Origin: DAOUEO01 sp963763495 | GTDB taxonomy: Bacteria > Chloroflexota > Dehalococcoidia > DSTF01 > JALHUB01 | Assembly (NCBI GenBank): GCA_963763495.1 | Contig: CAVXOY010000021.1 | Coordinates: 1-64,000 of the forward strand | Length of the DNA: 64,000 nt | Direction of reading: 5' to 3' | Shown here: piece by piece, positions 1 through 9,362 of the stretch | How the letters are laid out: each line of letters opens with the position of its first letter | Numbering within the stretch: the stretch's first letter is position 1 | Position numbers and translations under genes: made by a program | Notes under the pieces: model-generated | Databases searched by the model: none | The model's input: the letters and a program-made list of their open reading frames with translations, nothing else | Told to the model about the DNA's origin: nothing

Positions 1-524
1 TGGCGAACTGACAGTGCTCGTCGGCAGGCATCGTCGCGTCCATGCCGACGCTGACTTTGAATCCGAAGCTTCTGGAGAGGGCCGCCGGCAGGCTGCCAGG
101 CAGGCCTCCCGACAAGGCAGGCCGCGGGCGAACTGATTCCCCATCTCTTCCTTCGATCACCTTGTAGAAGCTGCAGAAGGGCATCTTGAAGACAAGTCCT
201 CCGGCGCCGTTCTCGACGATCAGAGTATAGATGGGCTAAGTCAGTACGCGGATCTACACTAAGCGCTCCGGAATGAAGGGAAAAGCAAGCGTCCCCGTCT
301 TCTCCACCGCCGCCTTCAGCGCGTCATCAGGTACGGTCGCTGTATCCCGTTGCGGGTGCGCTCCATCCAGCGCTTGCAGAAATCGCCGAAGAATGCCTCG
401 GTGACGCCGGCGCTCCCCATCTTCTTGATCTCGTTCCGCAGCGCCTCCGGCCCGAACTCCTGCTCAAGCCGCTGCACCATCTCTTCGTTAAGGTCGAAGG
501 AATACGTTTCTCGCTTGAGGTCAT
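1..524 (-). CDS. Hypothetical protein, partial (possible ATC-hydrolase-like fold), frameshifted
   Basis: Last gene of the minus-strand Fe-S cluster; it runs off the left edge. The ATG at 524 has a clear GGAGGTG ribosome site and overlaps the end of the ferredoxin gene. The reading can be pieced together through at least three single-base shifts: an acidic helical N-terminus (FDLNEEMVQRLEQEFG), then FGDFCKRWMER, then a stretch with FPFIPERL, AHLY and FKMPFCSFYKV, and finally MPADEHCQF at the window edge. The late Cys-containing strand recalls the L-2-amino-thiazoline-4-carboxylate hydrolase family, but this is only a resemblance. Function unknown. Its place behind two Fe-S proteins suggests it is co-expressed with them. 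Confidence 0.4.
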
Positions 525-793
525 GACAACACCTCCGCCGGCATCGACACCCGTGATCGCTACCGTCAACGGGGCAGACATCAACGCACTTCATGCAGGC
601 CGTCGCTTCTAGCGGTACATCGGCAGGACAGCGTCATTGCCCAGCTCTTCTTTGTCAGCTCCACGCCCTTCAGCATCTTCGTGGCGATTACGACGAAGAC
701 GGCTGGTGGGCAAACTTGCAGGCAGCGCTTGCAGTCAAAGGGGGTAGTGCAACGCTCGCGGTTGATGCTGATAATCGGGTTCGCGGGGATCAT
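521..793 (-). CDS. Small 2[4Fe-4S] ferredoxin-type protein, frameshifted
   Basis: Starts at ATG 793 behind GAGGAGG. The first cluster motif is CTTPFDCKRCLQVCP and, after a one-base shift near 630, the second is ACMKCVDVCPVD, so both halves of a bacterial-type ferredoxin are present. Between them lies a short lysine-rich insert with further cysteines. The gene begins 14 bases after the larger Fe-S protein and ends at the start of the next gene, so the three form one operon. It probably carries electrons to or from the larger Fe-S protein. The 3' end is uncertain because of another shift near 545. Confidence 0.6.
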
Positions 794-807
794 CTTGCCC
801 TCCTCGC

Positions 808-1638
808 CTACCACACGTTTCGGAGCACGGCATACTCGCGGCGGGGCACGAGATGGATCGCGCCGCGATTGCAGGCTGTCATACAAAGGCCACAGCCGAA
901 GCAAACCATGGGGTCGATGTTCGGCTTGTCAATCGTCGACTCGACTCCGAGGGCGTTGAACTGGCAGCAGCCAGGCACTCGCCGCAGCCGTTGCACTTCT
1001 TGGTGTAGTCCCACCTCACAGATGTACTCACCCTTCACAAGCTGGTAGTCCAGCCCATAGTCGACGCGCTGGCGGATGGGCACACATCCGGGTAGTCGCA
1101 GTTGCAGATGCCGATAAAGTCGCCGCCTTCCTCTGCGCTGGCGATGTTCGACCATACCTCGTTTATCCCAGTATTCGAGGAACTGGGCGGTCTGCCGGGG
1201 GCTCAGGAACTCTACGCCGCCGCGGTAGCGCTCCGGCCAGCGTTCCCATTTGAACATGCCGGTGCCTACGCCGAGGCAACTGTACTCGTTGATATTCGTC
1301 TCTTCTTCGCCGCGGGCAGTCTTGCGGCAGATGCAGTGCATCGCCGCGAAGGGAGTGCCCATCTCCATCACAAGCTCGATGCAGTCCTTGAGCGGCACAA
1401 CCTGCGTGCCCGGTTGGGTAGCGTGACGCTCGTTCATTCCTTTGATTATCGATGAAATGCTCCAGATCGCCGTTGGCCTTCGCCTGGATCGCCGCCGGAA
1501 GGCCACCCCCGACGTTTTGCGGATCGCCACGAAACTCGCTTTTGGCGTCGGGCTCTCGCAGCTTTCTACATACGATTGGCGTAGTTTCTCAGGATACCAG
1601 TAGTTGCCATCACCCAGCCAGTCACACATCCTACACAC
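808..1638 (-). CDS. Multi-cluster 4Fe-4S protein with CxCRK motif
   Basis: A protein of about 276 residues starting at GTG 1638, 9 bases after AAGGAGG. Its N-terminal half has the motif CICRK (near residue 102) followed by a second Cys (SCLG). The middle contains a shifted segment best read as GICNCDYPD. The C-terminal 70 residues hold two ferredoxin-type motifs, the first partly obscured by shifts (near KCNGCGECLAAC) and the second clear (CFGCGLCMTACNRGAI). The CxCR plus C-terminal diferredoxin layout is typical of poorly characterised Fe-S proteins of anaerobes that accompany corrinoid or dehalogenation genes. First gene of a three-gene minus-strand operon. No substrate can be assigned. Confidence 0.6.
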   Translation of the reverse strand: MCRMCDWLGDGNYWYPEKLRQSYVESCESPTPKASFVAIRKTSGVAFRRRSRRRPTAIWSISSIIKGMNERHATQPGTQVVPLKDCIELVMEMGTPFAAMHCICRKTARGEEETNINEYSCLGVGTGMFKWERWPERYRGGVEFLSPRQTAQFLEYWDKRGMVEHRQRRGRRRLYRHLQLRLPGCVPIRQRVDYGLDYQLVKGEYICEVGLHQEVQRLRRVPGCCQFNALGVESTIDKPNIDPMVCFGCGLCMTACNRGAIHLVPRREYAVLRNVW

Positions 1639-1856
1639 GGTGTATGGTGCCTCCTTCCCTAGCCGTAGACGCCCTCGGCGCCGACTGGGACGTGAGTGTA
1701 TATTCAGATGTGGCCTTGGCAGACCCCTCCGTTGTCCTGCGTTGACAGGAGGCCGAGCGGGGAATTAAGGTAGAATTGTCGTTGCCGCGATAGCAGTGCG
1801 CCACCCCCAATGCCGCCGGCCGGACCCGGCAGTTCCCCGAGGGAGGAGCCCAATGG
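1639..1856. promoter_or_regulatory. Divergent intergenic region
   Basis: Intergenic region of about 220 bases separating the minus-strand Fe-S operon from the plus-strand redox operon. It must hold both promoters, but I see no unambiguous -35/-10 pair. A ribosome site, GAGGGAGGAG, lies about 10 bases before the GTG start at 1857. Confidence 0.35.
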
Positions 1857-3053
1857 GTGACGATAGATATAGCGGTCTACGGCGCCCCTTGGTGCCCCGA
1901 CTGCATCCGCACCAAGCGTTTCCTGGACAACAGCGATTCCCCTACAACTACGTGGACGTGGACAAGAATCCGGAGGTGTGCGCCTTGCGTGCGAGAGAGG
2001 ACGAAAGGACGGGCCAGCAAATCATCCCAACTATGTCGTCTTCCCCCGACGGCTCCTTCCTGGTCGAGCCCTATTGAACGATGAACTCGCCGTCAGAGTG
2101 GGGCTGCGACTGAAGGCGCACCGGACATCGTACGACCTCATCATCATCGGTGGCGGGCCAGCCGGCCTGACCGCCGCCATCTACGCCGCCCGCGAAGGGA
2201 TCGACTGTCTCCTTGATCGAGAAGAGCGCCCCTGGCGGCAACGCCGCCAAGCCCGAGGCGCCCAGTAGACAACTATCCCGGCTTCCCCGATGGAATCCGT
2301 GGAGCCGAGTTGGCCAATCGAACTTGCCCAGGCTCGCCGCTTCGGTGTGGAGATACTCTCAGCCGTCCGTGTCGGCGGCATCCGGCGGGAAAGGCACGGA
2401 CTCCAGGTCACCACGGTGCAGGGAGATGAATACACGGCCCGCGCCGTCCTCATCGCCACCGGCTCCCGATACCGACGCCTGGCGTGCCGGGGGAGGAAAA
2501 GTACATCGGCGCCGGTATCCATTTCTGCTCCACCTGCGACGGCCCTTACCAAGGGGGCTGAAGAACTGGTGGTCATCGGCGGCGGCAATGCCGGAATCGA
2601 GGAGGCAATCTCCCTGGCGCGGTTCGCCAAGACCGTGCGCATCATCGAACCTCTTCCGAAGCTGAGCGCTTCCAGAGATGCTGCAGCACGAGGTGCTCGA
2701 CCAGCCCCAATTCCTAATCCACACAAATACTGAGGTTACCGAGTTCCAGGGCGACCGGCTGCTCTCCAGCGTCATCACCAAAGACCGCAGCACCGGCGAG
2801 ACACGCACCTTCCATCCCGCCGCCGCCTTCATACTCATCGGCCTGGACCCGGATCGCCAGTTCCTCAAGGGAACCGTCAACCTCGACTACAATGGGTTGA
2901 TCATCACCGGCAGCTCTTCCAGACGAGCCTTACCGGCGTCTTCGCGGCCGGAGATGTCGCGCCCGGCTCCAACAAGCAGGTAGGCGCGGCGGTAGGAGGG
3001 AGTGTCGGCTCTCTTTGGCAATCAGAGAATACCTGGGGAATCACGCCCGCTAA
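1857..3053 (+). CDS. Glutaredoxin-like domain fused to thioredoxin reductase, frameshifted
   Basis: GTG start at 1857 after GGGAGGAG. Residues 1-80 form a glutaredoxin/thioredoxin-like domain with the redox motif APWCPDC (Cys 13 and 16) and IIPTIVFPDGS after shift correction. Without a stop, the reading passes through NDELAVRVGLRLKAH into a class II thioredoxin reductase: FAD site IIIGGGPAGLTAAIYAA, redox pair CSTCDGP, NAD site VVIGGGNAGIEEA, and C-terminal FAD motif FAAGDVAPG, ending LAIREYLGNHAR at 3053. Roughly six one-base shifts break the gene. The fusion would let the reductase pass NAD(P)H electrons directly to its own disulfide-exchange domain. First gene of a redox operon with the Rieske protein and ferredoxin reductase. 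Confidence 0.75.
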
Positions 3054-3065
3054 GGAGGTGAGGCG

Positions 3066-3107
3066 GTGACCATCCGCTACGAATGGGAGCGCGGGCTCAG
3101 GACTTAG
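3066..3107 (+). other. Possible 13-codon leader ORF
   Basis: GTG 3066 to TAG 3107 would encode MTIRYEWERGLRT behind a strong AAGGAGGTGAG ribosome site. It lies between the reductase fusion and the Rieske gene. It may be a real mini-ORF or only a spacer; nothing identifies a function. Confidence 0.25.
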
Positions 3108-3128
3108 GAAAAGAAAGGAGTTCTCGTC

Positions 3129-3463
3129 ATGGCTGAAGAAAAGGACGGCTTTGAGGCGGTCACGGACAAGGGCGATGTCAGAGAAGGTGAACTGCTGGGA
3201 GTAGACGTCGATGGGCAGCCTGTAGTCCTGGCAAGAGTGGGGGGCCAAGTCTACGCCATGGGCGGCCTCTGCACCCACATGCACGGTCCCCTCGCTGAAG
3301 GGATACTGGAAGGTGACGTGCTGGAATGTCCTATCCACCGAGGCCACTTCAACATCAAGACCGGCGAGGCCGTCAAGCCGCCACCAAGGGAGCCCGAGCC
3401 GGTCTACGACGTCAAGGAGTCGAAGACGGACGCATCTGGGTCTCGCGCAAGCCGAGAGGATAG
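3129..3463 (+). CDS. Rieske-type [2Fe-2S] ferredoxin
   Basis: A soluble Rieske protein of about 111 residues. The start ATG 3129 follows GAAAGGAG. The cluster ligands are visible: GLCTHMHGPL (Cys and His of the first box, near residue 45) and CPIHRGHF (second box, near residue 65), spaced as in the biphenyl-dioxygenase ferredoxin/NirD-like family. There is no membrane anchor. A single extra base near 3417 shifts the frame; corrected, the protein ends DGRIWVSRKPRG. It is followed after 9 bases by a ferredoxin reductase, so the pair probably forms an NAD(P)H-to-Rieske electron chain. No oxygenase subunit is nearby, so the final acceptor is unknown. Confidence 0.85.
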
Positions 3464-3472
3464 GCGTGCGTC

Positions 3473-4693
3473 ATGGCCACCTCACCGAGATATGTCATCC
3501 TGGGAGCCAGCCTGGCCGGTGGGACGGCCGCCGCGACGCTGCGCAAGGAAGGATTCGACGGCAAGATCGTCCTCGTCGGCGCTCAGCCTGACCCTCCCTA
3601 TGAGCGCCCCCTCTGTCCAAGGACTACCTGCGACGCGAATCGCCGCGCGACGACGTGTTCTTGAATACTCCCCAATACTACGAGGAACAGCAGAATCGAG
3701 CTCCGCCCTGGACAGAGAAGGCCACGCGCCTGAACTCGGCGGGGAAGCGTGTCGTGCTGGACTCGGCAACGAGCTGACCTACGACAAGCTCTTGATCGCC
3801 ACCGGCGTCAACCCCCGCGAGTTGGCGGTACCCGGCTCTGACCTGCCGGGGATCACCTATCTGCGGACCCTGCCCACGCCGACGCCCTGGGCGAGGCCCT
3901 GCCGGGACGGGCGTCCTCGTCGTCGGCGCCGGCTTCATCGGCTCCGAGGTCGCCGCCTCCGCCCGCTCGGTGGGCTGCGAGGCGACGATGCTGGAAGTCG
4001 CACCCGTCCCCCTCATCCGCGCTCTGGGTGAGCAGCTCGGCGCCGTCTACGCCGACTTCCATCGTGAGCAGGGAGTGGACGTGCGGACGAACACGGGGAT
4101 CGCCGAGTTTCGCGGCTCCAGGCGGCTGGAGGCGGCCATCACCAGCACCGGTGACGTCATCCCCTGCGACGTGGCGGTCATCGGCGTAGGCGTCGCCCCC
4201 GCTACCGGCTTCCTCGAAGGGTCGGGCCTGGACCTCCAAAACGGTATCCTCACGGACGAGTTTCTGTTGCACCAACGTCCCCGATGTCTTTGCCGCCGGC
4301 GACGTCGCAAACTGGTGGCACCCCACCTGGCAGGAGCGGCTACGGCTGGAGCACTACGACAACGCCATCAACCAGGGCGCCGCCGTCGCGAAGAACATGC
4401 TCGGCAAGGGAAGACCCTACGCACGAGTACCCGCTGGTCGATCAATACGACCTGAACCTTCGAATACTTGGGCTATGCCAGCCGCTGCGGATGAAATCGC
4501 TATCCGTGGCAAGCCGTCCGACCATTCTTTCAGTGCCTTCTATCTGGCAGAGGGCCGGGTTCGCGCCTGTCTCAGCGTCAACCGTTTTCGCGACCAGAAG
4601 GCGGCCCGGCGGCTCATCAGCGGCGGAACGCCGGTCGACGCCCGGCGGTTATCAGACGAGGCGGTAGACCTGGGAATGGCCTCTCCGCCCTAG
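3473..4693 (+). CDS. FAD/NAD-dependent ferredoxin reductase, frameshifted
   Basis: About 405 residues, matching ferredoxin/rubredoxin reductases of the BphA4 type. Visible features in order: N-terminal FAD site YVILGASLAGGTAAATLRKEG, the conserved YERPPLSKDYL box (shifted), ATGVNPRELAVPG, a second nucleotide site, VIGVGVAPATGFLEGSGL, and the FAD box VPDVFAAGDVANWW. The C-terminal reductase domain ends DLGMASPP. At least five one-base shifts interrupt it. It starts at ATG 3473, directly after the Rieske gene, and likely oxidises NAD(P)H to reduce that protein. It could alternatively be a NAD(P)H-nitrite-reductase-like module, but no partner large subunit is present. Confidence 0.8.
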
Positions 4694-4793
4694 TCTGCGG
4701 GAATTCGGAGTTCTACCTATAGACAGGCCCCGCCCGCGAGCGTACCATCGCCAGTATCGAGTCTCGCTAGGCAGTGCCAAAAGGAGGTGGCCC

Positions 4794-5495
4794 GTGGCAG
4801 CCAACTACCCCCGTATACCTCGCTATCGCCCGGCCGGAGAAGTTCGAACGGCCACACGTGTTCCTGCGCATCGTCGTCGTGGCAATCCTTGCCTTCTTCG
4901 GCAGCGCGTTCGGCTGGATATTCGGCCTCACTTACCTTGTTCTCCCCGCCGCCGCCGCGATATTCATATCGCAGAAAGGCGCCGGAGCAGCTTTCCCTCG
5001 AAGAGGACGGCCCGCGCCTGACCGGCTGGGTGGCTCGATATCGCCCTCTACGCCTATCTGGCCCTCCTCGCCGGATCGCTTCCCCACCGAGAAGCCGGGA
5101 GAGAAGATCGTTGCAGCTGGAGATCCAGCCCGGTGGCAGCCCGACCATCGGCAGCGCCCTCTTGCGGATAATCCTTGCCATACCCAGCGCGTTCGTGCTC
5201 GGCCTCCTGGGCATAGTCTCCGGCATCATCTGGATCATCGCCGCCATCATCGTGCTGATCCAGGAGAGCTACCCAGCCGGCATGTTCGACTTCCAGTGCG
5301 CCGTTCTTCGCTGGCAGGCGCGGCTTATCGGCTATCAGACGTCGCTCGTCGAGCCCTATCCGCCCTTCGCCGTCGACACAGGGCCAGAGGAGACCGCCGC
5401 AGCTTCAGAAGCCGGTCAAGCTCAGGGGAATGGGAACAACGACCTGACTCGCCCGCCTAGCGTGTGCGCGGAATCCAACGCGTCCCGCAGCCCAT
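4794..5495 (+). CDS. DUF4389 membrane protein
   Basis: Start GTG 4794 with AAAGGAGGTG eight bases upstream. After two shift corrections the protein has two pairs of transmembrane helices. One pair is near FLRIVVVAILAFFGSAFG and YLVLPAAAAIF; the other is near LLRIILAIPSAFVLGLLG and IIWIIAAIIVLI. The family hallmark RWQARLIGYQTSLVEPYPPF then follows (Arg-Trp, then Tyr-Pro-Pro-Phe), which identifies DUF4389. The tail is rich in Glu/Ala/Gln and may be cytoplasmic. No function is established for this family. It overlaps the end of the converging permease gene by some tens of bases. Confidence 0.7.
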
Positions 5496-6388
5496 AGCCA
5501 AGAAGGTAAAGCAGAGCATCAGCAGGGCGATGGCGGCAGCCGGGAAGACGACCACCCAGATGTTGACCTGGAGATGTACGTATAGCCCGTCGAGAGCGCG
5601 GGCGACCAAGGCTGGCCGTTGGCGGCGGCAGCCCAAAGCCGATGAAGCCAAGCGCCGCCTCGGCAAATATGGCTATCGGTATGCCGAACGTGAAGGCGAC
5701 AATCACCGGCCCCAGCGTGTTGGGCAGCATGTGCCGCCCCACAATTCGGAAGTTGCTCACGCCGAGCGCGGGCCGCCAGAACGTAATCGCGTTCCTGCAG
5801 CGACAGCATCTGACCCCGTATGAGCCGGGCAATCGTCACCCAGTTGACCATCGCAATGGCCAGCATGATCTGGAGCCGGGGTCGCCGAACAACGGCCAGT
5901 CACGCCCGACGAGCACCGACCGCATGAGGATGATAAAGAGGATATCGGGAAAGGCATAGGTGATATCGGTCAGTCGCATTAGGATGTTGTCACTGACTCG
6001 GCCACCCAGGGCAGCCGACTCCCACAACCGCGCCGGATTACCAGGACTATGACCTGCGTGCCCAGCCCGATTTGAAGCGATATCTCGACCCCCGTCAACG
6101 TGCGGCTCCAGTCGCGCCCCAGGTTGTCCGTGCCGAAGAAGTACTTTGCCGAGGGTCCCTCTTGTAGATGCTCGTAGTCTTGATCCTGGTAGGGATCATA
6201 CCGTCGAATTGTGTGGTGAAGTGCGCGGCAACGGCCAGAGCCGACAACAGCACCAGCAGAACCAGAGCTGCCATGGCGAGCCGGTTGCGCCTCAAACGGC
6301 GAAACGCGTCTGACCAAAGACCACGCTCGCGGCTTGGCAACTCCCAATCGACGGGCGGCGACTCTTCGCGTTCTTCTAGTTCCCTCAT
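5422..6388 (-). CDS. ABC transporter permease, DppC/OppC type, frameshifted
   Basis: Second membrane subunit of the left ABC importer. ATG 6388 follows the dppB stop directly. An N-terminal cytoplasmic segment (MRELEEREESPP) leads to a first helix, AMAALVLLVLLSALAVAA. The DppC hallmark FGTDNLGRDWSRTLTG comes next, then the EAA loop near RDYVLAARALGVSNFRIV. Late helices contain AEAALGFIGFGLPPPTASLG, and the end reads LGYGLRDALDS. Four or more one-base shifts break it, one of which joins part of dppB and dppC into one open frame by accident. The family imports peptides, nickel or other small solutes with its binding protein. Confidence 0.8.
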
Positions 6389-7338
6389 CTATGCGGATAC
6401 GCGGGTCAAAAACGGCGTAAAGAATGTCCACAATCAGATTGGCGGAGACAACCACCGCCGTGTAGAAAAGGGTCGCACCCATGATCATTGCGTAATCACG
6501 GCGGATCACAGCGTCGACAAACGCCCTCCCCACTCCGGGAATGGCGAATGTCTGCTCGATGATGAAGAAGCAGGTAACCAGGACAGCGGCGATCAGCCCC
6601 ATTATCGTCAGCACCGGGATCATCGCGTTCTTTACGGTGTGCCGCATGATGACTGCGTACTGGGTGAGTCCCTTGGCATGAGCAGTGCGGATATAGTCCT
6701 GGTTCATGACCTCCAGCATGCTTGCCCTTGTCACGCGCGCAATGTTGGCGGCGGGCAACATGCTCACCGAGATCACGGGAAGCACCATCTTCTTGAAATG
6801 CCAGGCAGACGAATCCAGGGCATCGCTGAACTGAGTGGGGCCACCCCAACCCAATACCTGGAACCAGCCCAGCTTGACGGCGAAGATAACGATAAGGAAA
6901 GAGGCCAGTACGAAATTGGGGAGGCTGGCGCCCACCGTGGCGAAGAAGACGCCGACGTAGTCGAGAAGAATCCATTGTGATTCGATGCCAACAACGCCCA
7001 GCGTTAGTCCCACAACCGCGGACACGATGAAGGCCAGAATGCCCAACTGGGCCGTCACGAAGAAGCCATCGCGAATCGCCTCCGAAACGTCCGGTCACCG
7101 CGGAACGACAGGCCGAAATCGAAATGAAGAATATTCCAGAGATAGGTGAGGTACTGCCGCCACACCGGCTCATCCAGATTGTAGCGCCGGTACAGCGCGT
7201 CCACGATGGCTTGGGGCAGCTCTTCTCTTGCGTGAAGGGGCCTCCGGGCACCACGTGCATGAGGATGAACGTGATGGTCGCCACCGCCAAGAGAACGGGG
7301 ATCAGCCATAGGAGGCGTCGTATGATGTAGGCAGTCAT
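6389..7338 (-). CDS. ABC transporter permease, DppB/OppB type, frameshifted
   Basis: Starts MTAYIIRRLLWLIPVLL, the usual DppB opening, with helix 1 immediately after. Conserved DppB features follow: MHVVPGGPF, RRYNLDEPVWRQYLTYL, and the EAA loop NQDYIRTAHAKGLTQYAVIMRH with NAMIPVLTIMG after it. The later helix FFIIEQTFAIPGVGRAFVDA and the end VFDPRIRI complete the match. Two shifts lie near 7080-7220 and one near the 3' end. It pairs with the DppC-type protein immediately downstream and with the binding protein upstream at 7414-9143. Confidence 0.85.
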
Positions 7339-7350
7339 AGATACGAGACA

Positions 7351-7380
7351 GCATGAGGCCCGCCGGAGCGGGCCTCATGC
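7351..7380. terminator. Perfect 13-bp hairpin between binding-protein and permease genes
   Basis: GCATGAGGCCCGC (7351-7363) pairs perfectly with GCGGGCCTCATGC (7368-7380) around a CGGA loop. There is no T-run on the minus strand. It lies between the binding-protein stop and the dppB start. It may stabilise the upstream mRNA or weaken read-through so that binding protein exceeds permease. Confidence 0.7.
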
Positions 7381-7413
7381 CCCTCCCAAATTCTGTCTAT
7401 CGATCGCGCAGCT

Positions 7414-9143
7414 CTACTGCGCCTTCACAAACCAGCACTCGGGACACCAGTTGCCCGGCATCGCCGCGTCGAGAGAACCGTTAGGCCTGACCCCACCGAT
7501 CTTCGAGTCAACCAGGTACGGCATGGCAGTCTGGTAGAGAGGCGCCGCGCCGCACAGCTTGGTGACGATCAGCGTCTCCGCCTCCGAAGCAGCTTCATGC
7601 GTGCGTCGTTGTCCGTCTCCGTGGCAGCCGCCCCCAGCTTGGCGTCGATGTCGGGGTCGCTGCATTCGTACTGGTTGTTGCCGCCACCAGTGTCGATCGC
7701 CCGATAAGCGGGTACTCCGGGTCAGGGTAGTCTATCTGCCAGCCACCCGGGAATAGCTCGAAGTTCTTAGAGTTGAAGGTCTGCGACCTGGTCTTGGCGT
7801 CGACAGCCTCGATCGACACGTCAATCCCGAGGGTCTCCTTCCAGGCCTTCTGGAGGAACTCCGCCTCCGCCTTGCGGTCGGGCCTGTCGAGGGTGGTGAT
7901 CTCGAGACCTGGGAAGCCCTGACCATCCGGGTAGCCGGCGTCAGCTAGAGCCTTCTTCGCCGCCTCCGGGTCGTAGCCGATGATGTCCTCAAAGGGTGCG
8001 TTGCCCTGGTGACCGGGTATGCCCTCCACCAACCAGTAGGTCGCGGGAACATAGGCGTCGTTGTAGACCACCTTGACCAGCGTCGCCCGGTCGATTGCCC
8101 GCGAAAGGGCGAGCCGCACGTTGAAGTCCTTTATGATCTCGTTGTTCATCTGCATCTCGACCGACCAGATGCGGCCGGCAGAGACCTTCACGTACTGGCT
8201 CTTCAACGCTGCGTCACCCTCGACGGTCGGAATCTCCGCCGCCGGGATCAGGGTCATGTGCAGCTCATTCGTCTGGAAGGCGCGGAACGCGACCTCCGTG
8301 TCGTCGATGAACTTGACGGTAATCTCCTGAAGCACCGGCTTCGGCTCCAGCGCCCAGTTCGGGTTCGGCTGCAGGGTCACGTGGTCCTTGGGCACGAACT
8401 CGGTGAGGATGAACGGCCCGTTCCCGACGAAGTTGCCGGGGTCGGTCCACTTGTCGCCGAACTCCTCGATGACGTCCTGGCGAGCCGGGAAGGTCGCCCA
8501 CAGCGACATGATAGTCGTGAAGGTGCTCTTGGGGATCGCCAGAGTGATCTCGAGCGTTAGGTCGTCGATTGCCTTTACTGCCCATCGCGTCTCGGAGAGC
8601 CGCCTGCTCCTCCGGGGTCTTCTCACCGGAGTTGAAGTAGTCGTCGCAGCCGACGATGTTCAGGATGGTCTCACCCAGCAGGTACTGGTAGGCGCCGGCA
8701 ACTTCGGGGCTGCACTCCCGCTTCATGCCATACTCAAAGTCCTTAGCGGTGAGCGGCTCCCCGTCGGACCACTTGAGTCCTGACTTCAGCTTGACGGTGT
8801 AGACACTACCATTGACCGTCGGCTCGCCGTCGGCCATAGCCGGCACAGCCTGCACCTCGTCGGCGTCGTTCAGCACGAGCTGGTACAGCCCTCTGTAGAG
8901 CATACGCTCAACGGCGATGTCCTGCTCAAAGTTGGAGCGGTGAGGGTCGAAGAACTCCGGCTCCCCGCTCTGAACGACTATCTTCTGCTGATCCGCCGGC
9001 GCCACGTCTCCCGCGCCTGTCGTCGCCTTGGGGGTCTCCTTGCCTTCCTCCTCATCATCATCTCCACAACCGACCGCTACCAAGGCCAGTATGGCCACAA
9101 GTGCTCCCATGAGCATAAGGAACCATAGTTTTCCGTTCCTCAT
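7414..9143 (-). CDS. ABC transporter solute-binding lipoprotein, family 5, frameshifted
   Basis: ATG 9143 follows AAGGAGGACGACCT. The N-terminus is a lipoprotein signal (MRNGKLWFLMLMGALVAILA, then LVAVGCG), followed by a run of Asp/Glu. The mature part matches peptide-binding family 5: DPHRSNFEQDIAVERMLYRGL, LKWSDGEPLTAKDFEYGMKR, GNGPFILTEFVPKDHVTLQPN, NVRLALSRAIDRATLV and PGGWQIDYPDPEYPL. It ends PGNWCPECWFVKAQ. The length, about 575 residues, is normal. Two shifts lie near 8600 and 7700. First gene of the dpp-type operon. The ligand is unknown; oligopeptides are the default for the family. Confidence 0.85.
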
Positions 9144-9362
9144 AGGTCGTCCTCCTTGAACCTGTTTTTCGATTTGTAGTATCGAGCCATTAGAGTTGCT
9201 TCGAACGGCCCAACCTCCTTTCGAATGCTGTCGCCGATTCCTTCGTTGCATCAATAATGCAAGATTAACCCAATATGAACTGGTTGTCGAGTGGCTACAG
9301 GTTGCCGCAAGCCACTCGCTCCCATCTTGGCGCTGTCCGAATGCAGTACCGACCTGCTGCTT

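Noticed and set aside
5979..7058. A single open frame that appears to fuse DppB and DppC parts
   Set aside because: The frame changes from real protein to nonsense at the dppB end and back to real protein in dppC. It is an accidental read-through created by one-base shifts; a normal ATG and stop for the two genes are present at 6388-6391.
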